Source: Aphodoplasma sp045541115
GTDB taxonomy: Bacteria > Bacillota > Clostridia > UBA1381 > UMGS1253
DNA: 59,107 nt
NCBI GenBank assembly: GCA_045541115.1
Contig: JAZQIM010000018.1
Coordinates: 1-59,107, forward strand
Direction of reading: 5' to 3'
Part shown: positions 34,015 through 42,191 of the stretch, piece by piece
How the letters are laid out: every line of letters begins with the position of its first letter
Position numbering within the stretch: the first letter of the stretch is position 1
The notes under the pieces: model-generated
Database searches by the model: none
What the model was told of the DNA's origin: nothing
Seen by the model: the letters and a program-made list of their open reading frames with translations, nothing else
Translations under genes and position numbers: made by a program

Positions 34015-35642
34015 CATCTGGGCGTAACATCTGTTACGCCCAGATTATTTTTTTGCCCGTTTTCTAATAACTCTTCTTTGGTCGGTGGGTCAAAATTATA
34101 GTCTTTTGTCTTGGCAAAGGTAAATTTGATCTGTATGTAATCCTCGTATATGATAACTCTGTCTACCAGTGACTCAATCAGTTGCTTGGTGTTGGACAAG
34201 GTTTTATTTTTCAGCATCTTTTGTGCATGCCATAAGGTGTATTCAATATCACTTTGGGATACAGGCGAGGTTTTTTGTGTCTGTTCCAACTTTCTAAGTT
34301 CGCTTTGCAGATTTGCCTTTTCTTCTTCCATTTTTTCTAACTTCTCAAACAAGGCTTCTGTACGCTTTTTAATCATCATGGTTATCAGGTACTCCATATC
34401 TCCCTCGAGATTTTTAATCTTCTTCTCCAAGGCTGTCTTTTTCCCATTTAACTCATCATTACACATTTCTTTGAAGCCGTTGTAATATTCTGTAAGCTTT
34501 TCCAACAGTGTATCATCGAAAACATTTTCCGCTATCTTATCAAGTACAATTTTTTCAAGAACATCCCGATGCACATCTCTTGCATCACAACCATTTTTGC
34601 CTTTTCTCTTTTTTAGATTACAAACATACTTTACCAATACATTTGACCGTCTTTTATCCGCTCGTCTGTCACCTATATAGGGACTACCACATTTCCCACA
34701 GAAGATTTTCCCTGAGAGCAGATATTCTTCAATATGCTTATGCCCATGGAATTTCTTTTTATTCGTGGCGAGTTTTTGTTGGATATATAGGAAATCGTCT
34801 TTACTCACAATCGGCGGGACTCCATTCTCAATCTTAATCCATTCCTCCTCTGGCTTATAGGCATGTCCATTTCTTGTTCCGTCAGTACTTTTCTCTGCCG
34901 ACTTATTATAAACATAAGTCCCCATATACTTTTCATTGGAAAGTATTGACACAAATGAATTGGTCGAGAAGGTATTTCCTTTTTTAGTACGATAACCTTT
35001 TGCGTTCAGTTCATTGGCAATTTGTAAATATCCGTAACCTTCAATATACCTTTGAAATATAATCCTTACCGCCTCTGCTTCATGTTCATTAATCACAAGC
35101 AATTTTGTTTCCGGATCTACATCATATCCAAGGGGAGGTTGTCCGCCCGTGTGCTTACACTTGTAGGCGTTTTCTTTTTTCCCTTTTTCAACTTCTCTTG
35201 CAAGATTGAGTGAATAATATTCAGCCATTGCATCTAGCACCGATTCGGTGATAATGCTTTCTGGTGAATCAAAATCCAACTGTTCTGTCACACTGAACAG
35301 CGATACTCCATACTTTTTTAGTTCCATCTTATATCCCAAACTATCAATACGATTTCTTGCAAACCTGTCCAGCTTGTGCACAAGCACAAGCTGGAATTCT
35401 CTTTTGTGGGCATCCGCTATCATTCGTTGAAATTCCGGCCTTTTATCTGTCGTTGCAGATTTTGCCCTATCTGCATATTCTCTGAGGATAACAATGCCGT
35501 TACGGTCCGCAAACTCTTTTGTTGCTCTCATTTGAGCATCAATACTTTCCTCCCTTTGCAGGTCGGAACTAAATCTCGCATAAATTACCGCCTTTACAAC
35601 ACCGTATTTCGCCCTTAATTTTTCAATAAGATTCATTTGCAT
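33975..35642 (-). CDS. Large serine recombinase (integrase)
   Basis: A 555-residue site-specific recombinase, the probable integrase of the element to its right. The N-terminal resolvase domain has the catalytic serine in IYARFSSDLQREESIDAQ, and LVHKLDRFARNRIDS holds conserved arginines. The recombinase domain follows (GGQPPLGYDVDPETKLLVINEHEA). A zinc-ribbon domain (LLSGKIFCGKCGSPYIGDRR … CNLKKRKGKNGCDA) comes next, then a long coiled coil (about 400–460). The last 13 or so residues (GGEGGIRTLAPR) are antisense tRNA-Ser sequence, so the true C-terminus was probably recruited from the insertion site. Its start overlaps the 58-residue ORF upstream. Confidence 0.95.
   Translation of the reverse strand: MQMNLIEKLRAKYGVVKAVIYARFSSDLQREESIDAQMRATKEFADRNGIVILREYADRAKSATTDKRPEFQRMIADAHKREFQLVLVHKLDRFARNRIDSLGYKMELKKYGVSLFSVTEQLDFDSPESIITESVLDAMAEYYSLNLAREVEKGKKENAYKCKHTGGQPPLGYDVDPETKLLVINEHEAEAVRIIFQRYIEGYGYLQIANELNAKGYRTKKGNTFSTNSFVSILSNEKYMGTYVYNKSAEKSTDGTRNGHAYKPEEEWIKIENGVPPIVSKDDFLYIQQKLATNKKKFHGHKHIEEYLLSGKIFCGKCGSPYIGDRRADKRRSNVLVKYVCNLKKRKGKNGCDARDVHRDVLEKIVLDKIAENVFDDTLLEKLTEYYNGFKEMCNDELNGKKTALEKKIKNLEGDMEYLITMMIKKRTEALFEKLEKMEEEKANLQSELRKLEQTQKTSPVSQSDIEYTLWHAQKMLKNKTLSNTKQLIESLVDRVIIYEDYIQIKFTFAKTKDYNFDPPTKEELLENGQKNNLGVTDVTPRCGGEGGIRTLAPR
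34016..34056 (+). terminator. Terminator of the tRNA-Ser pair
   Basis: A perfect 14-bp stem (34016–34029 / 34032–34045; ATCTGGGCGTAACA and its complement) followed by ATTATTTTTTT. It also lies inside the 3' end of the recombinase frame on the opposite strand. Confidence 0.9.
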
Positions 35643-35799
35643 TCATCCTTTCTCTATAGTAAATTGATTTATGTGAAATTTGCGGTAAACATTTTGTTGC
35701 CTCAAAACGTTTATACAGTTCTTCTATGCTCTGTATTACTAATTTAATCGGCACACCGCTGAAAAGGTTATGTTTACCATATTCCACTACTATTTTCAT
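35623..35799 (-). CDS. Small ORF coupled to the recombinase
   Basis: A 58-residue reading frame from ATG 35799 with GGAGTG five bases upstream. It begins MKIVVEYGKHNLFSG and ends NANESY, overlapping the first codons of the recombinase by about 20 bases in another frame, the arrangement of translational coupling. The sequence is mixed alpha/beta (VVEYGKHNLFSGVPIKLVIQSIEELYKRFE) with no recognised family. An excisionase or recombination-directionality factor would be expected somewhere near such a recombinase; I see no proof that this is one. Confidence 0.6.
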   Translation of the reverse strand: MKIVVEYGKHNLFSGVPIKLVIQSIEELYKRFEATKCLPQISHKSIYYRERMNANESY

Positions 35800-35890
35800 A
35801 GTACCACTCCAATCATACCTTAATTATTTTATAAGTCTATTCATCAATACTAACAAAAATTTCTTGATATTTTTTACAACCATCCTTTCC

Positions 35891-36217
35891 TTATTCAAAT
35901 AATGCTGCTATGAGCGATATTATCCACCAAATCATAACAATGACTGCCGGTGCACATAGGATAATCGCGCCTGATATCTGAAACACTCTCAGCAAAATCT
36001 GTTTCATATGTTTGTCTGCCGATGTATAAATGTTATCCTCAATTTTATAAACTGATGATTTTACATCTCTTATGGTTTCATCGATTTTGCTTCTCTTTTC
36101 GGAGGCAAGGTTGTCAACCTTGCCTTCGATAACATCTAATCTGCCTAGTATTTCATCAAGCAGATCAGATTTCTTTTTCTGATTAAGCTGCTTGGCTTCT
36201 CTGATATCTATACTCAT
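35891..36217 (-). CDS. Coiled-coil, tail-anchored membrane protein in the mob operon
   Basis: A 108-residue protein: a polar, helical, probably coiled-coil region (LNQKKKSDLLDEILGRLDVIEGKVDNLASEKRSKI) over residues 10–70, then a C-terminal transmembrane segment (FQISGAIILCAPAVIVMIWWIISLIAALFE). It would be anchored with its bulk in the cytoplasm. The start ATG overlaps the stop of the MobC-like gene by one base (TAATG), showing it belongs to the mobilisation operon. I do not recognise a family; a relaxosome-to-membrane link is an inference from context. Confidence 0.75.
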   Translation of the reverse strand: MSIDIREAKQLNQKKKSDLLDEILGRLDVIEGKVDNLASEKRSKIDETIRDVKSSVYKIEDNIYTSADKHMKQILLRVFQISGAIILCAPAVIVMIWWIISLIAALFE

Positions 36218-36606
36218 TAGTCGTATCTCCTTTCTTCATTCCATAATTTTACTGATGGAATTTTCTTGGCTTCTTCGACAGCGTGTGCATACACACCATC
36301 TATGTATTCCTGAGGCCACTCATATTCATTTGCTAATAGCATAAATAATTGTGTTACTGATACAATATCCTTGAACTGCAATTTTGCAATTCTGTCGCCA
36401 AGTCTGTTAATCATTCCTTCAAGTGTTTTTGAAAGTATTTCGCCGAAATAACTTTCATTATGTTTAAGGTGTAAGTGCAGTACATAGAACTGAACTGCCT
36501 TCTCGTAGAATTCACTCATGGAACTGCATTCTACAGTTTTCATTAAGCATTCTGCCTCAGCCTGAAGTTTAGGCTCTATACTAAAACTAACTTTTGTTTT
36601 TGCCAT
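36217..36606 (-). CDS. MobC-like relaxosome accessory protein
   Basis: A 129-residue protein beginning MAKTKVSFSIEPKLQAEAECLMKTV, a ribbon-helix-helix-like DNA-binding start, followed by helices (MSEFYEKAVQFYVLHLHLKHNESYFGEIL). Proteins of this kind sit beside relaxases and help bind oriT. The ATG at 36606 has GGGAGG within the end of the relaxase gene and begins three bases after its stop, so translation is coupled. The C-terminal half (QLFMLLANEYEWPQEYIDGVYAHAVEEAKK) is not recognised. Confidence 0.75.
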   Translation of the reverse strand: MAKTKVSFSIEPKLQAEAECLMKTVECSSMSEFYEKAVQFYVLHLHLKHNESYFGEILSKTLEGMINRLGDRIAKLQFKDIVSVTQLFMLLANEYEWPQEYIDGVYAHAVEEAKKIPSVKLWNEERRYD

Positions 36607-36608
36607 TA

Positions 36609-37715
36609 TCAAAAACCTCCCATCTTGATACCTAAAGCTTGCTTTTTCTGTGCCAGCTTTACATATTCTTTTTTGTCCATACTATATGGTCGCCTGCGAG
36701 ATTCCTGTCTGTTCTCTTCCTGACATCGACCTTCAAATACCTTGCAGATATTGAAGACTAATTCGCCGATGACATTATCTATATTATTACTTTCTACGCT
36801 TTTCTCGCTTGCCGCAGAAATGATTTGATTTCGTATCTTATTAAATTCTCTGTTATCGTATAGCTCTGGGAAATCAATTTCATCTTCCTGATAGTAACCC
36901 ATAATTCTGCCTTGTATGTTACACCATTCTTTATAGAATGCTGAAACATTCTTATCTTCTGACAGCATTTTGTATATGCTGTTTACAATCTCTTTCTGTT
37001 CCTTTGACAGATATGAATATACTTTTTTACCTTTATAGGTTCGCATTTCGTCTGCCAATTGATTAAAGAGAGTGTTGATTTCAGTGTTTGGTTTCACACT
37101 GAAATCTTTTTTCAATTCCCGTATTCTTTCCTTGGATTTCTCAACTAACTTCTCACGCATTTGAGTTTTTTCGTCGTACAGATGATATAACTCGTCTCTG
37201 AATATTTCTCTTACCATACAGGATTTCATTTGCTCAATCCCATGTGTAGTTAAAAAACCACCACCCGAAGCAGAATACACTAGCATGTGTATGTGTGGGT
37301 GGTGGTCTTTATTATGGAATGCTGCATACCATCTTAAGTCATCAAGTGGTATCTTATATATTCTAGCTATGTCTGCCTGTTTGGACTGAATAAGAGTTTG
37401 CCACGCTCTTGCATTATCATATCCAAACCTTGTTGCATCTTCTCTTGTGAGAGATAACATTGGCATCCAAACATTACATTTAAGCTCTCTTAATTCTTCT
37501 AAAACTTCGTTCAGATTCAGGTCAGTTTTATTTGAAAACAAACCGTGAGTTCCGAACTTTTCTACCTTTGGCCTTGTTGCAATATAGTTGGCATTGATGA
37601 CTACTTTGTTATTAATAGACTTGTCCACACCTATACGTCTTGCTATGTATCCGGCTTTACCTGCCGCTTTACCGCCTTTAACATACGGGCTTTTGAAAAC
37701 TACTGCGACTGACAT
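36609..37715 (-). CDS. MobP-type relaxase (probably MobP3)
   Basis: A 368-residue DNA-nicking mobilisation protein. The three-histidine metal motif is clear in FHNKDHHPHIHMLVYS (about residues 131–146), and the N-terminal VFKSPYVKGGKAAGKAGYIARRIGVDKS holds the likely catalytic tyrosine region. The C-terminal third is helical. The architecture fits MobP3-like relaxases of Bacillota mobilizable elements; they nick oriT and lead the strand through a conjugation channel supplied by another element. No type IV secretion genes are in the window, so the element would need a helper. The ribosome-binding site is AAAGGAGG. Confidence 0.88.
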   Translation of the reverse strand: MSVAVVFKSPYVKGGKAAGKAGYIARRIGVDKSINNKVVINANYIATRPKVEKFGTHGLFSNKTDLNLNEVLEELRELKCNVWMPMLSLTREDATRFGYDNARAWQTLIQSKQADIARIYKIPLDDLRWYAAFHNKDHHPHIHMLVYSASGGGFLTTHGIEQMKSCMVREIFRDELYHLYDEKTQMREKLVEKSKERIRELKKDFSVKPNTEINTLFNQLADEMRTYKGKKVYSYLSKEQKEIVNSIYKMLSEDKNVSAFYKEWCNIQGRIMGYYQEDEIDFPELYDNREFNKIRNQIISAASEKSVESNNIDNVIGELVFNICKVFEGRCQEENRQESRRRPYSMDKKEYVKLAQKKQALGIKMGGF

Positions 37716-37799
37716 AAAATTTCCTCCTTTCTTTAAAGCACCACTTTTGCATCCCTTACTTTCTTGCTATACCTGCATTTGCAAGATATTGGATGCTCA

Positions 37800-37905
37800 T
37801 TTAGCACCAATTTTTGAAATCTTCCCCTGATAGGGAATCCCCCGAACGGCACTGCCGGTCGGTGTTTGAGGGCACGGAGATGCTGCTTCGGCACCGTGCC
37901 TTTAT
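37800..37905. other. oriT-like region next to the relaxase gene
   Basis: Two structured elements lie 85–185 bases upstream of the relaxase start. One is an imperfect palindrome at 37841–37862 (arms CCGAACGGCA and TGCCGGTCGG). The other is a 7-bp hairpin GGCACGG / CCGTGCC at 37871–37877 and 37894–37900. The palindrome recurs exactly, inverted, at 58840–58861, again with a hairpin 9 bases away. This GC-rich, structured layout upstream of a relaxase is what an origin of transfer would look like. The rest of 37716–38145 holds the promoter and operator of the next gene and no further ORF. Confidence 0.6.
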
Positions 37906-37997
37906 CCTGCTTACTTTTATTAAGCGGATATTTCTCAAATTAAAGAGTTTCTTTTCATACTTTTCACATCCTTTCAAAAGAAAAAACCTTCGAACCA

Positions 37998-38059
37998 TTG
38001 ACTTTCGGAGAGAGAGATGATATAATCAAGAAATAAAGGAATGGCAGTTTTATTTCTTG
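37998..38059 (+). promoter_or_regulatory. Promoter and operator of the DUF6076 gene
   Basis: TTGACT (37998–38003), 17 bases, TATAAT (38021–38026). Directly after it come CAAGAAATAAA (38027–38037) and its inverted copy TTTATTTCTTG (38049–38059), and a third partial copy ATTTCTTGGA lies at about 38117–38127. This is a likely repressor site over the transcription start. Confidence 0.6.
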
Positions 38060-38145
38060 GTAGGTATAGTTTAACATAACCAAAAACTTTTGTCAAGACA
38101 TAAAATGTTACAATTATATTTCTTGGATTTTTGAGGTGATAAGAT

Positions 38146-38880
38146 ATGAATTTACGAGTTGAATTTACAGGAGAAAAAATAATAATTCACACAGAAAGAA
38201 AGACGGTAGAGTACCAGCTTGGAAGTATAACTTGTATGATTTCTGCAGGTGAATGGGATGAGCTTTTACAGTTTTTAGATGCTGAAAAAGATTATAAAAA
38301 AACAGAAAAGTATGCTACTGATTTTTTAGATAAGTGTTTTTATAGCAGAGAGAAAATTTCAAAAATAAATGGATATATGCTTTGCGATGGTGATTTAAAT
38401 TTAAGCAATAAAAACTATACTTCTAATAAAAAAGTAAGTGGAAGAATGCTTCAGGGAAAAGCAGATTTAGTTGTTTCAGATGTTTATTTAATTGATTCAC
38501 TAATTGATTTAATAAATCTTGAAATGATGTATGCAGTTATCAATGATATGCCGATTAATAAATGCAAGAATTGCAATAAATATTTTGTTGCCGGCAATGC
38601 CGCAGCTCTCTTTTGCGATAGACTTTATACAGAAGATAAGACATGCAAACAGTTCGGAGGAAAGAAATCTTTTGTTGATAAGTTAAAAAAAGACGAGGCT
38701 CTTTTAAGATACGAAAAAGTGTATCAGGCAACATATTATCGTTTACGAAAAGCAGAAAAACAATCTGAAATAGATGTATTAAATAAGCGATTAGAAGATT
38801 TAAAAAACTGGCGAGTAAAATACAAAAACGGAGAATTGACAGAGTTAAATTTTATGGATAAAATTAATAGTAGGAACTAA
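38146..38880 (+). CDS. DUF6076-like protein with CGNR-type zinc finger
   Basis: A 244-residue cytoplasmic protein. The middle and C-terminal part resembles CGNR/DUF6076 proteins: helical YLIDSLIDLINLEMMYAVINDMPINKCKNCNKYFVAGN with a CxxC pair, then CDR…CKQFG giving two more cysteines (about residues 143–167). A charged coiled-coil end (YRLRKAEKQSEIDVLNKRLEDLK) follows. Function is unknown; zinc binding is inferred. Its ribosome-binding site is GAGGTG. It lies 69 bp upstream of the NACHT gene on the same strand, downstream of an operator-bearing promoter, so it may regulate or act with it. Confidence 0.72.
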   Translation: MNLRVEFTGEKIIIHTERKTVEYQLGSITCMISAGEWDELLQFLDAEKDYKKTEKYATDFLDKCFYSREKISKINGYMLCDGDLNLSNKNYTSNKKVSGRMLQGKADLVVSDVYLIDSLIDLINLEMMYAVINDMPINKCKNCNKYFVAGNAAALFCDRLYTEDKTCKQFGGKKSFVDKLKKDEALLRYEKVYQATYYRLRKAEKQSEIDVLNKRLEDLKNWRVKYKNGELTELNFMDKINSRN

Positions 38881-38949
38881 CATATAGTTTTAAGGCTTAT
38901 GTTTAAGTTATTAATATATTTCTACTATAGATAAATTAAGGAGCTAACT

Positions 38950-41511
38950 ATGAATTCAATGATAGATTTTACAATAAACCCATTAGAAATTGCATACTAT
39001 ATTTTTAAGAAAACATGCAGTATCATGAAGAATAAGCACTTATCTAACAAATACATTAAAGAAATAAATAATCATTTTATAAGATATCAAAATGAAATAT
39101 ATTATAATGAGTTAACTAAATTTATTACAACAGATAAAATTAAATGGGTTAACCTATCTATAGGGAATTTAAACAAAGGCAGAATAAACTATATAGAATT
39201 GTATAAAAAAATATCAATGGAATTTTATGATGTATGTAATAAAAAGAGCATTAACATTTTGCCTTCAGAATCTGAATTGTTTTTCTATCGGTTGTTTCGG
39301 ATAATTATATCATATAAGTTGGAATGCTTACCCACTGAAGAAATAGAACAATTGGAATTTATTAAAATTCTTTTAAATGAGATGGAGTACAAAATTAACG
39401 ATGCTATAAAACAGATATATTCCCAGTTGGAAAAGCAAATAATATTGCAGAACGAAATTCTTGGTGAAGTTAAGTTGAACCTTGATGTTGTCATTGACTT
39501 CAGGCGTGCATTTGCTGAAGAATATCAAGAAACATTATTTTTAAAAGATAGAGATTTAGGTTGCAAATTGAAATTGTCCGATCTATACATTCCTCCTAAA
39601 TATACATTAAATGGAAGTGTAAAAGAAGATATATTAGGTTTCTTGAATGATTTTGTCGATAATAGAATTGATGCACAATCATTGCTTATTTCCGGTGAGC
39701 CAGCTGTGGGAAAAAGCAGTTTGATTAGACGTTTTATTAATGATAGAATATACCTAGCTAAAGAACAAAACATCATAGTTGTCCCTATGAAAGATTTAAC
39801 CGATGGAGAAGATTTAGCAATTACTTTATGCAATAAATTTTCTATTGGTATACAAAATAAAAGCCGTTTTTTATCAAATAAAATAATAATTTTAGATGGT
39901 TATGATGAGTATTGCTTTGTAAACTCTATTGAAGATCCAAATAAAAAATATGATGAAATAATTAAAAATATTTGTGCTAAATATTCTGGTATTAAAGGAA
40001 CAAAGATAATTATTACTACTCGTTCAAATTATGTGAAAACCAATGTCAAGAGCAATAGTATTTTTATTACTCTTGAACCCTTTGATAAAGAGCAAATTTC
40101 TGATTATATTAAAAATTATAATGCTATACAAGATAAAAACATATTTAAAATTGATAAAGAAACACTAAAAAACACTGAAGAGATTTTAGCAATTCCTATG
40201 ATACTTTATATGGTTGTTGCCTTAAATATATCTTTGGATATCGAGTCTAGCAAAGCACAGATATATGATGAAATTTTTGGAGATAGAGGGGCTTTAATAA
40301 ACAATAAGCACAATAGTAATACATATGAAATTGATTATAAAGAAAAATTTTTGGAAATACCATCTAAAATTGCTTTTGAGATGTTCAAAAATCATAATTA
40401 TAAATATACTTTATCGCCAAATATTGCAGAAGATAGTATATTTGAAGGCTTAAAAGAAGATGAGATTAAGCGTATATCCTCCTATTTTGGTATAATGTGT
40501 TACTATAAAGATAATATTTTTCAAACAAATGGCATCGAATTTATTCATAAATCTTTATATGAGTATTTTTTAGCAAAGTATTTTTGGAATATATTGCATA
40601 AGCGGTACATTAATTTTGATGAACACTTAAAGTCTATTTGTAGTACATTTGCTTGGGATAATTTTTCATATATCGAAATGAGAACGATAAGTAAGTATGA
40701 TAAGTCTACCAACAACAACGACATTTTAGGATTTTACAAATATTTTGTTAATGAATATTCTCAAAATGAAACAATCTTCAGTTTAGATAATCGAATAAAA
40801 CAAATAAAATATGTATTAGAACACGATTTGTTTGAAACTTCATCTTATACTGAATATATAGAAAAGATAATTAATAAGAAAGAAGATACAAGTTTTGAAG
40901 AACCATATAAAGCTATTAATAATTATTTGAAAAATATTTTTTCTATGTATTGGAATCTCAATTATTACATTTTTAGTCAAAACAATGAAATATTTGAACA
41001 GTACAAAAACCAACTAAACCAAATTGTTAATTCGAAAAAATTTGTCTATTTTATGAAAGAGTGTGGATGTGAACATTTCATATTAGCTAATCTTGAAATC
41101 AGAGATGCTCGATTAATTAATATGAATTTAATGCTAGCAGATTTAAGTGGTTGCATTTTATGCGATACTACCTTTGAAGAGTGTGACTTGAGGGGAGCGA
41201 TTTTATCGAATGCAGATTTAAGCAATACAAATTTCATATATGCAGATTTAATAAATGCAGATTTGTCAAAATCGAATTTAGAAAATTCCTGCTTTTCCAA
41301 CGCTTGCTTACTTGGTACCAAATTTTATGACTCGAGATTATATAATACGATATTTGATGACAGAGGAATATTTATTATAAAACATCAATTTGAGAAAGAG
41401 GATATTGAAGAATATACCGAAAAAAATACTGAACTGGAAAATGTGCTTGTACACGATAGAACGACAGGTCAAATAAGTACATATTCACAATTTTTTCATG
41501 GTAGAATTTGA
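38950..41511 (+). CDS. NACHT-type STAND NTPase with C-terminal pentapeptide repeats
   Basis: An 853-residue signal-transduction NTPase. Residues 1–230 form an unrecognised helical N-terminal region, the place where such proteins carry an effector. The Walker A GEPAVGKSSL is at about 249–258 and Walker B KIIILDGYDEY at about 311–321, followed by TTRSN (sensor) and the helical NACHT-associated region. Residues about 715–800 are pentapeptide repeats (LRGAILSNADLSNTNF, YADLINADLSKSNLE). Bacterial NACHT proteins are known anti-phage NLR-like defence proteins; a pentapeptide C-terminus as the sensing domain is less usual. The GGAG ribosome-binding site is six bases from the ATG. The gene is very AT-rich. 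Confidence 0.85.
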   Translation: MNSMIDFTINPLEIAYYIFKKTCSIMKNKHLSNKYIKEINNHFIRYQNEIYYNELTKFITTDKIKWVNLSIGNLNKGRINYIELYKKISMEFYDVCNKKSINILPSESELFFYRLFRIIISYKLECLPTEEIEQLEFIKILLNEMEYKINDAIKQIYSQLEKQIILQNEILGEVKLNLDVVIDFRRAFAEEYQETLFLKDRDLGCKLKLSDLYIPPKYTLNGSVKEDILGFLNDFVDNRIDAQSLLISGEPAVGKSSLIRRFINDRIYLAKEQNIIVVPMKDLTDGEDLAITLCNKFSIGIQNKSRFLSNKIIILDGYDEYCFVNSIEDPNKKYDEIIKNICAKYSGIKGTKIIITTRSNYVKTNVKSNSIFITLEPFDKEQISDYIKNYNAIQDKNIFKIDKETLKNTEEILAIPMILYMVVALNISLDIESSKAQIYDEIFGDRGALINNKHNSNTYEIDYKEKFLEIPSKIAFEMFKNHNYKYTLSPNIAEDSIFEGLKEDEIKRISSYFGIMCYYKDNIFQTNGIEFIHKSLYEYFLAKYFWNILHKRYINFDEHLKSICSTFAWDNFSYIEMRTISKYDKSTNNNDILGFYKYFVNEYSQNETIFSLDNRIKQIKYVLEHDLFETSSYTEYIEKIINKKEDTSFEEPYKAINNYLKNIFSMYWNLNYYIFSQNNEIFEQYKNQLNQIVNSKKFVYFMKECGCEHFILANLEIRDARLINMNLMLADLSGCILCDTTFEECDLRGAILSNADLSNTNFIYADLINADLSKSNLENSCFSNACLLGTKFYDSRLYNTIFDDRGIFIIKHQFEKEDIEEYTEKNTELENVLVHDRTTGQISTYSQFFHGRI

Positions 41512-41575
41512 TGCAAACAACTCTAGCATTTATTTTAAGCTACATTTAAGCTCCAAGTAATAGAATTAATAAATT

Positions 41576-41618
41576 AAAGCGATATATTCGAGATGTAATT
41601 ATTCGAATATATCGCTTT
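41576..41618. terminator. Terminator between the NACHT and HEPN genes
   Basis: A 16-bp perfect stem (41576–41591 / 41603–41618; AAAGCGATATATTCGA and its complement) with an 11-base loop, between convergent genes. No long T-run follows. Confidence 0.75.
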
Positions 41619-41654
41619 CGTCTAAGTTTTTGATTTTTTGTAAATCAAACTGTT

Positions 41655-42179
41655 TTATACTAACACATCTTTTAAAAAACTTATATAATCACAAGCTTTT
41701 TTAAATAACTCTAATATTTCATCTACAGTTTTATTTAGTTGATAACCCAAGAAATTTTCGTGAACTAATAGATTTCTTTCAGAACCTATTTCTAAAAAAG
41801 CTTTCTCAGATTCTTTCAACTTGTCATCACTTTTTATTTTTAATTTCATATTATCGGCGAACTCGCCTCCAAAAAGTTTATAAAATGAATTAGCACTTCT
41901 GTTTTTCCAATCAAAATATGTATGATATTGACGTTCAATAACCTTGCTTTTTACAAGAGATTTTACCATTTCGGAACTTGTATTTTTTGATACAAATTCC
42001 GAAATTATTTCCTGTATTAGATTTTCAAATAAGCTGGCACACGAAATTAAAAGATATTTTCTAAAAGTTTCTCCAACAAAATTTTCGTACGTTACCTGCC
42101 CATTTTCTAATAGATATTTTTTTAACTCATCATATTCTGAAATTTTGTCATTGATTATTTTTTCTTCAGGGGATATCAT
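41655..42179 (-). CDS. HEPN-domain protein (MAE_28990/MAE_18760-like)
   Basis: A 174-residue all-helical protein of the HEPN superfamily, members of which are often ribonucleases in toxin and defence systems. The Rx4-6H active motif is seen as ERNLLVHENF near residues 133–142, with FRKYLLISCASLFENLIQEII forming the first HEPN helix. It begins 12 bp after the DUF262 gene behind AGGAGGATATAAA, so the two are one operon. By analogy the HEPN protein would be the RNA-cutting part and DUF262 the sensor or NTP/DNA-binding part; this split is inference. Confidence 0.8.
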   Translation of the reverse strand: MISPEEKIINDKISEYDELKKYLLENGQVTYENFVGETFRKYLLISCASLFENLIQEIISEFVSKNTSSEMVKSLVKSKVIERQYHTYFDWKNRSANSFYKLFGGEFADNMKLKIKSDDKLKESEKAFLEIGSERNLLVHENFLGYQLNKTVDEILELFKKACDYISFLKDVLV

Positions 42180-42191
42180 TTTATATCCTCC

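Noticed and set aside
34016..34045. Perfect 14-bp inverted repeat as an attachment site
   Set aside because: A T-run follows directly and it lies right after the tRNA pair, so a tRNA terminator explains it better; it may still mark the junction region.
36117..36125. Local AAGGTTGTCAACCTT palindrome inside the coiled-coil gene
   Set aside because: It lies in coding sequence and is short; no reason to treat it as a site.
38950..39640. Known effector domain at the NACHT protein N-terminus
   Set aside because: I looked for TIR, HNH, PD-(D/E)xK, protease and HEPN motifs by eye and saw none strong enough to name.
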